This document shows positions 38,839 to 49,613 of a stretch of 64,000 nt of DNA, piece by piece (position 1 is the first letter of the stretch; every line of letters starts with the position of its first letter). The DNA lies in assembly GCA_002711845.1 (NCBI GenBank), contig PASF01000001.1, positions 361,485 to 425,484 of the forward strand, read 5' to 3'. A program made the translations under genes and the position numbers. Below the pieces are notes generated by a model that ran no database searches, was not told where the DNA came from, and worked only from the letters and a program-made list of their open reading frames with translations. Origin of the DNA: Gammaproteobacteria bacterium. Lineage in GTDB: Bacteria; Pseudomonadota; Gammaproteobacteria; Pseudomonadales; Pseudohongiellaceae.

Positions 38839-39903
38839 ATGGGCCTACTTCTGGTATTTGCACTCTTATCCATTTGTGTCTCATTTGTCTGTTCATTGCT
38901 GGAAGCGGCGCTTCTGTCACTGACCCCCAGTCATGTCACCCGATTCCGTCACTCCAATCCGGAGTTGTACCGGAAACTGCGCAAGCTCAAGGACCGTATT
39001 GATCAGCCCCTGGCGGCGATTCTGACGCTCAATACCGTGGCGCATACCTTCGGTGCCGCCGGTGTGGGTGCCCAGGTTGGGGTCGTGTTTGGCGATGGTT
39101 ACCTGGCTGTGGCTTCGGCCGTGATGACCTTTCTGGTATTGATTCTCTCGGAGATCATCCCCAAAACGCTGGGCGCGCGTTACTGGCAGACGCTGGTGCC
39201 CTGGCTGCCGGCCACGCTGAATTTTCTGATTCTGATCCTGAAACCCTTCATCATGCTGTCGGACAAGATCACCGAGTGGATGGGTGTGGGCGAAACCGAC
39301 GTGGACCTGCGCTCGGAAATCAAGGCACTGACCAATCTGGGCCGCGATACCGACCAGCTGGACGAGGACGAGCGCCGGGTGATTGCCAATATTCTTGACC
39401 TGCATGAAGTGCAGATCAAGGACGTCATGACCCCGAAGACGGTCTGTGAGTATCTGCTGGCCGATTCAGCGGTCGGGGATATTCTCGATGCCATGCGCGA
39501 TACCGCGTTTTCGCGTTATCCGGTGGTCGACCAGGAAGAGCATCCACACGGTGTCGTGTTCCGCGCCGAGCTGCTGGATGCGGCGCCCGACGCCAGGGTT
39601 GCCGACCTGATCAAACCGGTCAAGATTGTCACCGACGAGATCAGCGCTGAGGCGCTGCTGGGCGCATTCCTGAAGGAACACCAGCACATGGCCCTGGTTT
39701 ACGACCAGTACGGCACCTGGCTGGGGCTGGTGACCATGGAGGATGTGCTGGAGACCATCCTGGGACAGGCGATCATGGACGAGACCGACGATATCCCCAA
39801 TATGCGCCGCTTTGCCCGCAAGCGCTGGGAGAACCGGCTTAAGTACCAGAGCGGCAAACCGCAGAGTCAGGCGTCAACGGATGCCGGTGCGACCGGGAAG
39901 TAG
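38839..39903 (+). CDS. CNNM/HlyC-CorC family membrane protein with CBS pair
   Basis: A 354-residue protein. An N-terminal DUF21 (CNNM) membrane domain (about 1-165) shows four hydrophobic segments and SEIIPKTLGARY. A CBS domain pair (about 195-310) follows, with DVMTPKTVCEYL opening it and LVTMEDVLETILGQAIMDE closing it. The usual CorC_HlyC C-terminal domain is missing; the tail is short and polar. The family is linked to Mg2+ or Co2+ efflux, with the CBS pair sensing nucleotides. GGAG sits 15 bases before the ATG, rather far. Confidence 0.93.
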   Translation: MGLLLVFALLSICVSFVCSLLEAALLSLTPSHVTRFRHSNPELYRKLRKLKDRIDQPLAAILTLNTVAHTFGAAGVGAQVGVVFGDGYLAVASAVMTFLVLILSEIIPKTLGARYWQTLVPWLPATLNFLILILKPFIMLSDKITEWMGVGETDVDLRSEIKALTNLGRDTDQLDEDERRVIANILDLHEVQIKDVMTPKTVCEYLLADSAVGDILDAMRDTAFSRYPVVDQEEHPHGVVFRAELLDAAPDARVADLIKPVKIVTDEISAEALLGAFLKEHQHMALVYDQYGTWLGLVTMEDVLETILGQAIMDETDDIPNMRRFARKRWENRLKYQSGKPQSQASTDAGATGK

Positions 39904-39936
39904 TTGGCCGCACACGGCGTCAGCACACAGGGATTT

Positions 39937-39965
39937 TTGAGCGCCGCGTCGGAATCCGCTATACT
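39937..39965 (+). promoter_or_regulatory. Probable sigma70 promoter of aroA
   Basis: TTGAGC (39937-39942) and TATACT (39960-39965) lie 17 bases apart, an optimal spacing, about 35 bases before the aroA ATG. Four of six -35 and five of six -10 bases match consensus. Confidence 0.6.
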
Positions 39966-40000
39966 CCGCGCATTCCCGTCTGTTAACGCGTGTTTCCATT

Positions 40001-41296
40001 ATGTCTTCGCAAAGCAATGATTCCCTGGTGCTGACGCCGGTCAGCACCGCCCATGGTGAAATTACCCTGCCCGGCTCCAAGAGCCTGTCCAATCGAATAT
40101 TGTTGCTGGCAGCGCTGGCAGAGGGTGAGACCCGCATCAGCAATCTGCTGGACAGCGATGATGTGCGCTACATGCTGCAGGCACTGACGGCACTGGGCGT
40201 GAGCACAACCCTGAGTGATGATAGAACCGGCTGCGTCGTGCAGGGCGGCAACGGCCGTCTGACCTGTGAAGGCGCACTGACGCTGTTCCTGGGCAATGCC
40301 GGTACCGCCATGCGCCCGCTGTGTGCGGCGCTGGCAGCCAGCGAGGGTGAATTTACCCTGACCGGTGAACCGCGCATGTACGAACGGCCCATCGGTGATC
40401 TGGTCGACTGTCTGCGTGCCACCGGGGCGGATATCACTTATCTGGGTGAAGAGTCGTTTCCGCCGTTACTGATTCGGGGTTCGCGACTGCGTGGCGGTCG
40501 GGTCAGCATTCGTGGCAACATCTCCAGCCAGTTTCTCACCGCCATGCTGATGGCGGCGCCACTGTGTGACGACGATCTGGAAATTGTCGTTGACGGCGAG
40601 CTGGTTTCCAAACCCTATATTCGTATTACCCTGGATGTGATGCAGCGCTTTGGCGTGACGGTCGACAACCACGGCTATCAGCGTTTTGTGGTGCGTGCAG
40701 GGCAGCGCTACCGTGCGCCGGGCGACATCATGGTCGAAGGCGATGCGTCCTCGGCATCGTATTTTCTGGCGGCGGCGGCGATTGCCGGTGGCCCGGTGCG
40801 GGTGCACGGTACTGGCCTGAGCAGTGTACAGGGCGATGCGAAGTTTGCCGATGTTCTGGAACAGATGGGGGCAAAAGTGGCCTGGGGTGATACCTGGATA
40901 GAAGTCAGCCGAGGCCAGCTCAAAGGCATCGACGTTGATCTGAATCACATTCCCGATGCCGCCATGACCATCGCCACAACAGCACTGTTTGCTGAAGGCC
41001 CGACTGCGATTCGCAATATTTATAACTGGCGTGTGAAGGAAACTGACCGGCTGTCTGCCATGGCGACAGAGCTGCGCAAGGTGGGTGCCACGGTAGAAGA
41101 AGGGGAGGACTACATCGTGATTACGCCCCCAGCCAAAATCTCGTCGGCCGAGATTGATACTTACGATGACCACCGTATGGCGATGTGTTTTTCTCTGGCC
41201 GCGTTTGGTGACAGCCCGATCACCATCAATGATCCGGGCTGCACGGCAAAAACCTTCCCTGGTTACTTCGATCTGTTCCAGCGTCTCACGCGCTAG
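40001..41296 (+). CDS. aroA: 3-phosphoshikimate 1-carboxyvinyltransferase (EPSP synthase)
   Basis: A 431-residue enzyme of the shikimate pathway that joins shikimate-3-phosphate and PEP. Conserved class I motifs are present: [59 protein letters not shown] and [14 protein letters not shown]. The leader between the promoter and the ATG is short and shows no clear ribosome site. The stop lies inside a hairpin (41283-41306). It stands alone between a CNNM protein and a TonB receptor. Confidence 0.98.
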   Translation: MSSQSNDSLVLTPVSTAHGEITLPGSKSLSNRILLLAALAEGETRISNLLDSDDVRYMLQALTALGVSTTLSDDRTGCVVQGGNGRLTCEGALTLFLGNAGTAMRPLCAALAASEGEFTLTGEPRMYERPIGDLVDCLRATGADITYLGEESFPPLLIRGSRLRGGRVSIRGNISSQFLTAMLMAAPLCDDDLEIVVDGELVSKPYIRITLDVMQRFGVTVDNHGYQRFVVRAGQRYRAPGDIMVEGDASSASYFLAAAAIAGGPVRVHGTGLSSVQGDAKFADVLEQMGAKVAWGDTWIEVSRGQLKGIDVDLNHIPDAAMTIATTALFAEGPTAIRNIYNWRVKETDRLSAMATELRKVGATVEEGEDYIVITPPAKISSAEIDTYDDHRMAMCFSLAAFGDSPITINDPGCTAKTFPGYFDLFQRLTR

Positions 41297-41306
41297 GGCG
41301 TGAGAC
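41283..41306. terminator. Hairpin spanning the aroA stop codon
   Basis: GTCTCACGC (41283-41291) and GCGTGAGAC (41298-41306) pair perfectly around a 6-base loop that holds the TAG stop. Only a weak T content follows. It may act for both aroA and the convergent TonB receptor gene. Confidence 0.55.
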
Positions 41307-41324
41307 TGTATTGGATCTGACTGC

Positions 41325-43646
41325 TTACTGCCAGTCGTAAGACACGTTCAGATAAACGGTGCGACCTGGCCATGGGTGTGCAACAAAGTCGATATCGTTG
41401 CCAATGTTGTCGACACCGGCACCCAGCGAGAAGCCATTACCAAAGCGGTAGTCGGTTTTAATCCCCACACGTGAGTAACCATCCTGTGCGCCGTACACGT
41501 TCTGTTCTGTGTCGCGGTTATCATTACGGCCGAAGCTGGTGTCGGCGTACTGATAGTTCAGGCCAACGTTCCAGTCGTCACTGATGTGGTAGGTGGCCAG
41601 CAGGTTGGCGCGCCATTCCGGCAGTCTTGGGTAGACATTGCCTTCGATGCTGGGATCAACCCGGTTGCGGACAATCTCGTTGTCGGTGAACGTGGTGTTG
41701 AAGCGTACATCCAGGTTATCCAGCCACAGGTCAGTGGCGTTGACGATAAACTCAGCGCCCAGGGTATCCACCTGGTCGATCGGAATAAACGTGCGCACAG
41801 AGATGCCGCCCGGCAATGTTTCGGCCTGCGCCTCAATCACGTCATCAATGCTTTCCTGAAATGCGTTGACACGAATATAGCCGCCGTCAAAACCGTACTC
41901 TACGCCAATGTTGTGATGCAGCCCGGCTTCGGGCTTCAATGACGGATTGGCCTGATTGATGGTGTTGTAGGCCTGATACTGGCTGAACAGCTCTTCCACA
42001 ATCGGGAAGCGATAGGCTTCAGCCACGGCGTAGCTCAGCGTCCAGTTATCCGTCGCCTGGTAAGCTGCCGTGAACTTGGGTGAAAACGCACTGCGTGATT
42101 GACCCGGCACCGCCACCGGCTGCACGACACCGCCGACCGAGGTGGTGTAGTAGCCACTGTCGCTGTTGAATGACTCATAACGTCCACCCAGAGTCAGCGC
42201 CCATTGTTGCGTTGGCAGCCAGCTCAGTTCGGCAAATGCGGCACTGACATCCGTTTCGCCGCCACTGCTGCTGTTGAGTCGATCCTTGTCGCCTGCCCGG
42301 TAATCACTGGAGTCGTAAACGTCAATGTTCAGCTCGTAGGCATCGTAGCGCAGGCCAGTGACCAGGCTGAGATTGTCGACGCCCAGTTGATTGAAGGTCA
42401 GCTTCACCTCGGCACTCTGCCAGCCGGTGTCACCAAAGTCGGTGACCTGGCCCGCGGGTGTGTAGGCAGGGTCGGCCGGGTTGCGCAGTGAATCGCGGCT
42501 TTCATCACGGACAATGGCAAACTGGTTGAGATTGCTTTCCAGGTCAATGGTGTCAGTTAACGGGCCGCGTACACGCAGGCCCAGCGACAGGCTGTCACGT
42601 TCCTGCTCACCGACACCCAGACGCCCTGCGGGGATGCTGATGCCGTTGCCGTCCTGACGAACATTGCCGCTCCAGATCAGCTCGCCGCCGCTGTCGCGCA
42701 TATAGGCGTTGGGCTGGTTGCCCGAAGCACGGTCTTCATAGGCGATATTCAGCAGCCCGGACCAGGCGCCGATATCATGGCCGATCTTGACCTTGTAGTT
42801 CTGGGTTTGCGTATCGACCACGCCGGTATCACCAAACCAGAGCCTCGAGGTGCCGAACTGGTCATTGCCCATGACGCCGCCAGTGACGTTGGTGGCGGTC
42901 GGGCTGCTGTTGTTGGCGCCAAAATAGAAGGTCTGTGGCTGCGAATCGTTCTCCAGGCGGTTATAGGAGAAATACAGGCTGGTGTCGCCAATCTTGTCGC
43001 CGACTGAAAAGAAACTTTTGTAACCGTTGACGCGGTCACTGAATCCGTACGCATCGAACTCCTGCGAATAGTAAGAGCTGTCGAAATGGAATTCGCGCTG
43101 CTGGGGAATGGCCGACTCTATCAGCACCACACCGCCCATGGCGTTGCCGCTGTACTCAGCTGAGAAAGGCCCATAAAGCACTTCCACCTGAGCGATTTCG
43201 CTGGCCGACACCATGGACCAGCGCGGTGATCCGTTCCAGCGTGATTGCAGCAGGTAGTGCAAGGGCACACCATCGGCAAATACCATGGAACGTGAGGTTT
43301 GGAACATGTTGGCGCCGCGCATGCCCATGGTGCCATTGGAGTCGCCGATAAAGCGGCGACGGATCACCAGGCTGGGTTCGAATTTGACTACATCTTCGGT
43401 GGTGGCGATATTGATACTGGCCAGGTCGGCCTGTGTCAGTACGCTGGCCGGATGGCTCAGGCTGGAGCGCTGGCCCGCCTCGCTGCCCCAGATCAGAATC
43501 TCTTCGATGGGCGTGGCGGCGCTGTTACTGGTCTGCGCAGTTGATTGCGCCAGTGCCACCGGGCTTTGCCCGGCGGCTGCAATCAGCGCGATGGCGCAAC
43601 CGAGAACCTGTTTTGTGAATATCGGGCGAGTTTGTGTCGTGCGCAT
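41325..43646 (-). CDS. TonB-dependent outer membrane receptor
   Basis: A 773-residue receptor. A signal peptide (about 1-33, QVLGCAIALIAAAG...) is followed by a TonB-box-like EEILIWG, a plug domain (about 60-175: VLTQADLASINIATTEDVVKFEPSLVIRRR, GMRGANMF and VEVLYGPFSAEYSGNAMGGVV) and a 22-strand barrel ending in VYLNVSYDWQ with an aromatic near the C-terminus. The ligand cannot be read from sequence; siderophores, vitamin B12, copper and organic nutrients are all possible. No clear Fur box precedes it. No TonB/ExbBD or periplasmic partner is adjacent. Confidence 0.93.
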   Translation of the reverse strand: MRTTQTRPIFTKQVLGCAIALIAAAGQSPVALAQSTAQTSNSAATPIEEILIWGSEAGQRSSLSHPASVLTQADLASINIATTEDVVKFEPSLVIRRRFIGDSNGTMGMRGANMFQTSRSMVFADGVPLHYLLQSRWNGSPRWSMVSASEIAQVEVLYGPFSAEYSGNAMGGVVLIESAIPQQREFHFDSSYYSQEFDAYGFSDRVNGYKSFFSVGDKIGDTSLYFSYNRLENDSQPQTFYFGANNSSPTATNVTGGVMGNDQFGTSRLWFGDTGVVDTQTQNYKVKIGHDIGAWSGLLNIAYEDRASGNQPNAYMRDSGGELIWSGNVRQDGNGISIPAGRLGVGEQERDSLSLGLRVRGPLTDTIDLESNLNQFAIVRDESRDSLRNPADPAYTPAGQVTDFGDTGWQSAEVKLTFNQLGVDNLSLVTGLRYDAYELNIDVYDSSDYRAGDKDRLNSSSGGETDVSAAFAELSWLPTQQWALTLGGRYESFNSDSGYYTTSVGGVVQPVAVPGQSRSAFSPKFTAAYQATDNWTLSYAVAEAYRFPIVEELFSQYQAYNTINQANPSLKPEAGLHHNIGVEYGFDGGYIRVNAFQESIDDVIEAQAETLPGGISVRTFIPIDQVDTLGAEFIVNATDLWLDNLDVRFNTTFTDNEIVRNRVDPSIEGNVYPRLPEWRANLLATYHISDDWNVGLNYQYADTSFGRNDNRDTEQNVYGAQDGYSRVGIKTDYRFGNGFSLGAGVDNIGNDIDFVAHPWPGRTVYLNVSYDWQ

Positions 43647-43748
43647 GAATCATTCCTGAGTCTGAGTACCTTGATAATGGCAGTTTACTCAGACCCGGGG
43701 TTCGTTCAATGTGACATAGTGTCGCAGCGCCGCCGGGCCACAGGTTCC

Positions 43749-44627
43749 TTAACGCAGCACCAGCAGCGACACCCGGGTGCGCTTGATCATGGCCGTGGTT
43801 GTGCTGCCCAGAATCAGCTGACGGATGCGCGAATGGCCGTAAGCCCCCATGACCAGCAGATCGATGCCCTGTTGCTCTTGATACTCGGCCAGCGCCGTCT
43901 CGGCATCGCCGGGAATGATGGTGCCGGTTACCTCAAAGCCTGCTGCCGAGAGCACGTCAGTGGCTTCTCGCAGTTGCTCGCGGGCCACCTCGGTATCAGC
44001 GCCCACCATCACCACGTGATGCGGTATGCCGCGTCCCAACGGGCTGGCTGCGACAATCTGAATGCCCTTGCGCATGGTGGCACTGCCATCATAGGCGACC
44101 ATGATTTTTTGCGGTGGGGCGAAGGCCTGCTGGGCGATCAGAATGGGTTTGTGCAGGGCGCGGATGATGCTTTCCAGGTGGCTGCCAATGTGACCGTGTG
44201 CAGACTCGGTGTCAGCGCCGCGTTTGCCGACCACCAGAATACGGGTTTCCGGTTCCAGCTCAATCAGCGTATCCACCAGTTCGCCATGACGCTGGCGCGA
44301 CTCGGCGTCAACAATACCCTTGTCCTGCGTGCGGGTCATGGCAGCCTGCAGCATCAGCTTGCCTTTTTCCATCTCCAGCCGGGCGCGCTTCTGGTCGAGC
44401 TCGGCTAACTCCTGCATCAGGTTTTCCTGGGCGCCCAGGCCCAGGCTGCCGCTGAGGTTGTGGGCCGTGGTGCTCTCGGTCTTATCCAGCACATGCAGCA
44501 GACTGAGCTGCGTGTTCATGCGGCTGGCGCTCCAGGCGGCGTAGTCACAAACGGCCTCGGCATAGATCGAATCATCTATACAGGCCAGGACCTTGCCTGC
44601 CATTTCCGGAATCTGACTGTCTGACAT
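43749..44627 (-). CDS. Tandem universal stress protein (two Usp domains)
   Basis: A 292-residue protein made of two UspA-like domains (about 8-150 and 160-292). The second ends with an ATP-binding style VMGAYGHSRIRQLILGSTTTAM, matching GxxG-x9-G(S/T). The first has a more altered VVGKRGADTESAHGHIGSHLES. E. coli UspE has the same two-domain plan. It lies 58 bases downstream of the SulP carrier on the same strand, a common pairing, and is likely co-transcribed. Confidence 0.93.
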   Translation of the reverse strand: MSDSQIPEMAGKVLACIDDSIYAEAVCDYAAWSASRMNTQLSLLHVLDKTESTTAHNLSGSLGLGAQENLMQELAELDQKRARLEMEKGKLMLQAAMTRTQDKGIVDAESRQRHGELVDTLIELEPETRILVVGKRGADTESAHGHIGSHLESIIRALHKPILIAQQAFAPPQKIMVAYDGSATMRKGIQIVAASPLGRGIPHHVVMVGADTEVAREQLREATDVLSAAGFEVTGTIIPGDAETALAEYQEQQGIDLLVMGAYGHSRIRQLILGSTTTAMIKRTRVSLLVLR

Positions 44628-44685
44628 GTCGGCGGCTCCTTGTGGTTTTGGGTGGTTGCAGGCGGTTGTGCCGCTGGGTCTGGAT

Positions 44686-46170
44686 CTAGTGCCCCATCAG
44701 GCGTTCAACAGCATCGGGTTTGTCATGCACCGCAAACCGGTCTACCAGTGTCGCGCTGGCCTCGTTCAGCCCCACGATATTGATGTCGGCGCCCTCGCGC
44801 CGGAATTTGATGACGACCTTGTCCAGCGAGCTGATCGCCGTGATGTCCCAAAAGTGTGCGCGGGTCAGGTCGATAGTAACCTTATCCACCGCCTCTTTGA
44901 AATCAAAGCCGGCAATAAACTGGTCTGCGGAGGTGAAAAACACCTGGCCGACGACCTGGTACTGGCGATGATCACCGTCATCCGACAATGAGGAGCCGAT
45001 GTACAGAATATCGCCGACTTTGCGGGCAAAGAACAGGGCGCTGAGCAGCACGCCCAGCAGCACGCCGAGCGCCAGATTGTGGGTAAAGACCACGACCACG
45101 ACGGTGGAGATCATCACGATACTCGAGCTTTTAGGGTTTTTGCGCAGATCCGCGACGGACGACCAGCTAAAGGTGCCGATGGAGACCATGATCATCACCG
45201 CTACCAGCGCGGCCATGGGAATCTGCCCGACCCAATCACCCAGAAACACCACCAGGATCAGCAGCACGCTGCCGGCCGTAAACGATGACAGGCGTTTGCG
45301 GCCGCCGGATTTAACGTTGATCACTGACTGTCCGATCATGGCACAACCGGCCATACCACCGATGAAGCCGGTACCGATATTGGCCACGCCCTGACCGACG
45401 CACTCGCGATTCTTGTTGCTGGGGGTGTCGGTCAGATCATCAATGATGGTGGCGGTCATCATCGACTCCAGCAGGCCGACAATTGCCAGCGTGACGGAAT
45501 ACGGGAAGATGATCTGCAGCGTTTCCCAGGTGAGCGGGATATCGGGAATCAGGAATACCGGCAAACTGTCCGGCAGTTCACCCATGTCGCCCACCGTGCG
45601 CATGTCGATGCCGAAATACATGGCCACACCGGTCAGTACCACAATACAGATCAGGGGTGAGGGCACGGCTCGGGTGATATAGGGCAGGCCGTAGATAATC
45701 GCCAGCCCGGCCGCCAGCACGGCGAACACCGGCAGGGTGGCATTGTCGCCGGTGATTTCCGGCAACTGCGCCAGAAAGATCAGGATGGCCAGGGCGTTAA
45801 CAAAACCGGTCACCACCGAGCGCGATACAAAGCGCATCAGCAGGCCCAGCCGGAATACCCCCGCCAGAATCTGCAGGACACCCGTCAGCACGGTGGCGGC
45901 AAGCAGGTATTCCAGGCCGTGATCACGGACCAGGGTCACCATGACCAGCGCCATGGCGCCGGTGGCGGCGGAAATCATGCCTGGCCGGCCACCAACGATG
46001 GCGGTGATGACGGCGATGGAGAATGAGGCGTAGAGACCGACCTTGGGATCGACCCCGGCGATCACGGAAAAGGCAATGGCCTCCGGGATCAGTGCCAACG
46101 CAACGACGATACCGGCGAGCACGTCGCCACGGATATTGGAAAACCAGCTTTGTTTCAAGGCATGTAACAT
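44686..46170 (-). CDS. SulP family anion transporter (SLC26-like) with STAS domain
   Basis: A 494-residue carrier. The first half shows the SulP opening [35 protein letters not shown], and the transmembrane block extends to about residue 385. A C-terminal STAS domain (about 395-490) follows, with [23 protein letters not shown]. Members move sulfate, bicarbonate or dicarboxylates; the relatively short length and Usp partner resemble bicarbonate/sulfate types, but the substrate is uncertain. Confidence 0.93.
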   Translation of the reverse strand: MLHALKQSWFSNIRGDVLAGIVVALALIPEAIAFSVIAGVDPKVGLYASFSIAVITAIVGGRPGMISAATGAMALVMVTLVRDHGLEYLLAATVLTGVLQILAGVFRLGLLMRFVSRSVVTGFVNALAILIFLAQLPEITGDNATLPVFAVLAAGLAIIYGLPYITRAVPSPLICIVVLTGVAMYFGIDMRTVGDMGELPDSLPVFLIPDIPLTWETLQIIFPYSVTLAIVGLLESMMTATIIDDLTDTPSNKNRECVGQGVANIGTGFIGGMAGCAMIGQSVINVKSGGRKRLSSFTAGSVLLILVVFLGDWVGQIPMAALVAVMIMVSIGTFSWSSVADLRKNPKSSSIVMISTVVVVVFTHNLALGVLLGVLLSALFFARKVGDILYIGSSLSDDGDHRQYQVVGQVFFTSADQFIAGFDFKEAVDKVTIDLTRAHFWDITAISSLDKVVIKFRREGADINIVGLNEASATLVDRFAVHDKPDAVERLMGH

Positions 46171-46486
46171 GAATGAGGCCCTGGGTAATCATTAACGGGA
46201 ATGGCTGCACAAGACGAAGGCCGTCTGGCCATACGACGTCAGGCACAGACCGGGTGCGCAGTCTGCCATCAAAAAATGACGGGCGTTTGTCGGCGGAAAC
46301 TTAAGGTGGCGTGGCCAAAGGGCGATGCACCGCGGATCTGAGAGCTGCCATGATGGCTTTGGTGTCCGGTGTCTGCTTTAAAGAGGGGGCGTACTCTAGC
46401 ACAGTCGGCAAATGAAAACACCCGCCCGCGTCCGGCGCCGGGAAGGCAGCCCTGGCGCAGGCGGGGTCAGGACGGGCGGGTCGCGT
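46171..46486. other. 316-bp intergenic region
   Basis: It holds the upstream region of the SulP gene and, at its right end, a GC-rich hairpin that probably terminates the hydrolase pseudogene. I see no further gene. Confidence 0.5.
46420..46481 (-). terminator. Probable terminator downstream of the CocE/NonD gene
   Basis: ACCCGCCCG (46420-46428) pairs with CGGGCGGGT (46473-46481) over a long GC-rich inner part. On the minus strand the stem is followed by GTTTTCATTTG. Confidence 0.55.
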
Positions 46487-48174
46487 TCAGTCCAGCGGCG
46501 TGGTGACCACAGGCAGGACGATCGCCGATGGCCGGTTGGCATCAAAATAAACGGTGTTGTGCGCTTCCTGCGCGGGCGTGCTGCTGTCGTCCAGTGCCGC
46601 GCCGTTGTTGGGGTTGACGGCAAAGCGCGGGTAGTTGCTGGAGGTGACATGCACACCAATGCGATGGCCGGCTTCAAAGGTCTGCGCCGTGCTCCACATG
46701 TTAATCACCAGGCGTTCAACCTCGCCCGGCGTCATCATTTTCACATCTCCCGGATTCTGACCGTCACGAAAGCGCGCCCGGATCGGGTAGTCCAGGATCA
46801 GGGCTTCGTAACCATCCGGGTAGATGTCCACCAGTTTGACCACAAAATCGGTATCCAGCACATCCGTGGAAACAAACAGCTCCATGTCGATATGCCCGGC
46901 CACCACAACATCTTCCTCCAGCACCGGCGTACTGAAACGCAGATAGTCCTGACGCGGCCCGATTTCACGCTGGTCGCGGGGGCCAACGTCGGCGCCCAGG
47001 TTCTGGCCGCCCACAGTCGGTACCGGGTTGGCCGGATCGAAGGTGTAGGTCTCACTGGCATTGGCCGCCACCGGTGGGTCAGTGGCCAGGCTCATGTCGG
47101 GCTGCAGGTAATAACGGGTTTCGATATTCTCCGGCGGCCAGCTGTCCATGTGGATGACGCGGTTCTTGTCGGACACATTGCCCTTGCGGGCGGAGGCCAT
47201 CATGTAGATGCTGACCGGCGGTTCATCCATGATGCCGTTGTCGATGTCCTTGAGCCAGAAGTCCCACCAGCGCATCTGTTCTTCCAGATCGCCATTGATG
47301 AAGCCGCCGCCGGGGTAGGCCAGATCGCCCTGCAGCGTGCCATGGCCGAAGGCGCCCATGAACAGCTTCTGCTTGCCGCGCGCCTGCGGGTTGCCTTCGT
47401 TCTGCAGGTAAACAAAGTTGTGCAGCGAGCCTTCGGCATAGATGTCATGCCAGCCGCCGACATTGTAGACGGGGATTTCGACATTGTGGCGGTGAAACAG
47501 GAAGTCAGTGGCACGCCACTGATCATCCAGCACGGCGCGAGCCTTATACGCGTTGATGGCTTCTTCGCGACGCCCTGGCCGCGCAGCCAGCCGCCGGAAT
47601 GGCTTTCCTTGAACACCCCACCGACAAAACGCGAGCGATAGAACAGGCTGTCGGGGGCGACCGTGACGTACGCTGCCGTCAGGTTGGGTGGCGCCGCCGC
47701 GGCGGCCAGGTTGGAGGTAATGCCGGGCGCCGAGGTGCCGAAAATGCCGATGTTGCCATCACTGAAAGGCTGTGAGGCGATCCATTGCACGGTGTCGTAA
47801 CCGTCCTCGATATCATTTTCGAAAGGGCGATTTTCCCCTTCGGAGTCATAGCGGCCACGCACATCCTGGGACACCACCGCATAACCACGGTCGTTATAGG
47901 CAGCCACACTGCGATCGATACCGTCCTTGTCATAGGGCGTGCGGGTAAGCACGACCGGCCAGGGGCCTTCGCCTTCAGGCACATAGACATTGGTGGCCAG
48001 TTGCACGCCATCGCGCATGGGCACCATGACCACGGTTTTGTTGTCCGGTGCCAGGGGCTGGGCGAGGGCTGCAGTCATGCCGCATAGCAGCCACAGTGAA
48101 ATCAGGCATTGCGCTGCCAGGCGATGGGGCAGGCGCGTCAGGGAGCTGATGGAAAGGTCTCGAAGCGTTGGCAT
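46487..48174 (-). pseudogene. CocE/NonD family hydrolase with a frameshift near 47573
   Basis: Two overlapping frames make one family-length product. From the ATG at 48174 (GAGG ribosome site) the first frame gives a signal peptide and an alpha/beta-hydrolase core: VPMRDGVQLATNVYVP, TRTPYDKDG, and the nucleophile region FGTSAPGITS. It loses homology just after GGWLRGQG. The other frame then continues with EEAINAYKA, VGGWHDIYAEGSLHNF (acid residue), FMGAFGHGT (histidine) and the C-terminal jelly roll. Adding one base near 47571-47576 restores about 562 codons. It could be a genuine pseudogene, programmed slippage or a sequencing error; the rest of the coding sequence looks unworn. Members hydrolyse esters or alpha-amino-acid esters in the periplasm. 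Confidence 0.85.
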
Positions 48175-48216
48175 GACGTTTACCTCATATTGTTTTTTTG
48201 ATGCGTCAGCAAGTTC

Positions 48217-48290
48217 TGGAGCGGGTGAAGGGAATCGAACCCTCGTCGTAAGCTTGGGAAGCTTCTGCTCTGCCATTGAGCTACACCCGC
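48217..48290 (-). tRNA. tRNA-Gly (anticodon CCC)
   Basis: A 74-base cloverleaf. Acceptor GCGGGTG pairs with CACCCGC and a CCA end is encoded. The T-arm has GGTTCGATTCC, and the anticodon loop is TTCCCAA, giving CCC. It closely resembles the E. coli CCC isoacceptor. One pair at the end of the anticodon stem is unpaired. It lies just upstream of the hydrolase gene on the same strand. Confidence 0.95.
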
Positions 48291-48344
48291 AGAGGCCTCA
48301 AGCTAGCCGAATTGCGGCATTTTGTCGAGCAGCCATTGTCTGTG

Positions 48345-49610
48345 TCAGGCGTCTGCGAATCCGGATCGGAAGCAGCCAGTGACCAGCCGGAATCGCGACG
48401 GGTCCCAGGTCACGGGTTTGCCCAATGTGCTGAGCGGCAGTGCCGGGGCGACGGTCACCGAGCGAGGTGCTGGTATGTTACCGAGTTGGGCGGCCAGCCA
48501 GTCGCTGTACGTCAGGCACCAATGTTTTATATCGACAGGTACCCGATCCACAACAACAAAATAGTGCAGCCCGGTGGCAACGCCGTTGGCGGCACTGCCC
48601 GTATCGACGTGCACCAGGGCGTCATTCACTTCGGCATGGGTTTTTAACAGGGCGGCCAGTTTGGTCAGGTTGATGTTGTTGCCATGGATCTGCACCACCG
48701 GGTCGGTCCGTCCCAGGATGAAGAATTGTGAGTTGTCGTGCAGCTGTAACTGGTCGCTCAGCGGATATTGATGACCATCGTCCGTGTCTTGCACCAGCCA
48801 CTGTCCGTCATGTTGCAACAGCATCCAGAACGGCAGCAGGGTATACGGGGCATGATCCTGCCGTCGCCAGGCCAGGCCGGCAGTCTCACTGCTGCCATAG
48901 ATTTCGGTCAGGGTGGCGTGGGGATATAGCCGCCGGATGGCGGATGCAGTGGCGGCCGGCAGCGGGGCCGTTGAGCTGATGCCGGTAAATCTGTCGGGCA
49001 GTTGTACCTGATGCGTGAGCAACAGGGACCAGATATCGGGTGTGGCAATGATCAGGTCATCGTCCTGTAACTGTTGCGACCAGGTTTCCGGCAGCGAGCG
49101 CGCCGGGTGCAGTCTCAACTGCTCGCAGCCCAGTGTCGAGGGCAGCAACAGGCTCCAGATAAATCCGTAAATGTGATGCGCCGGCACGGTGCTGACAATG
49201 CGTTTCGGTGCAGGAAGCAGCGTCTGAAAAAAATCTGTTTCACGTTGCAGTTTCTGCAGCGTGTGGGGGCTTGCGGTGGGGGCACCGGTTGAGCCGGATG
49301 AGTAGAAACACAGCGTACTGTCGTCAATCGCCAGGCTTCGTCTGGCAACACCCAGCCAGCCGTCTGCAGAGCGCCGGGCCAGGAGCAGATCGGAAACGCC
49401 GGTGCGGTCCAGGCCCAGTGAGTGTGCAAAGCGCCGCGCCAGCTCCACCATGTCCAGTGAGCTGAAACCGAAATGGCGGGGATTGGCGAGCAGGTCAGCG
49501 ACCCGGGTGTCTGCGTCCAGCAGCAGATCACTCAGGCCGCGACGGTGCAGGGCGTCGCTGAGAAAATCATCGAGATAACGTTCCAGGAGCCCTGGTTGTT
49601 GCCACCACAT
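48345..49610 (-). CDS. pcl: AMP-forming ligase, probable p-coumarate ligase for PYP chromophore
   Basis: A 421-residue AMP-binding enzyme. The P-loop is FYSSGSTGAPTA (about 102-113), then EIYGSSETAG and the hinge FFILGRTDPVVQIHG. Before the ligase core, residues about 30-67 (LDADTRV..., GFSSLDMVELARRF) resemble a carrier-protein helix bundle around the usual DSL position. It begins three bases after the photoactive yellow protein stop, and the pairing of PYP with a p-hydroxycinnamate ligase is known from Halorhodospira. It would activate p-coumarate as a thioester before transfer to the PYP cysteine. No tyrosine ammonia-lyase gene is in the window. Function is set mainly by context. Confidence 0.83.
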   Translation of the reverse strand: MWWQQPGLLERYLDDFLSDALHRRGLSDLLLDADTRVADLLANPRHFGFSSLDMVELARRFAHSLGLDRTGVSDLLLARRSADGWLGVARRSLAIDDSTLCFYSSGSTGAPTASPHTLQKLQRETDFFQTLLPAPKRIVSTVPAHHIYGFIWSLLLPSTLGCEQLRLHPARSLPETWSQQLQDDDLIIATPDIWSLLLTHQVQLPDRFTGISSTAPLPAATASAIRRLYPHATLTEIYGSSETAGLAWRRQDHAPYTLLPFWMLLQHDGQWLVQDTDDGHQYPLSDQLQLHDNSQFFILGRTDPVVQIHGNNINLTKLAALLKTHAEVNDALVHVDTGSAANGVATGLHYFVVVDRVPVDIKHWCLTYSDWLAAQLGNIPAPRSVTVAPALPLSTLGKPVTWDPSRFRLVTGCFRSGFADA

Positions 49611-49613
49611 GGT

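Noticed and set aside
43647-43748. Fur box upstream of the TonB receptor
   Set aside because: The GATAATGG stretch there lacks the second half of a Fur palindrome.
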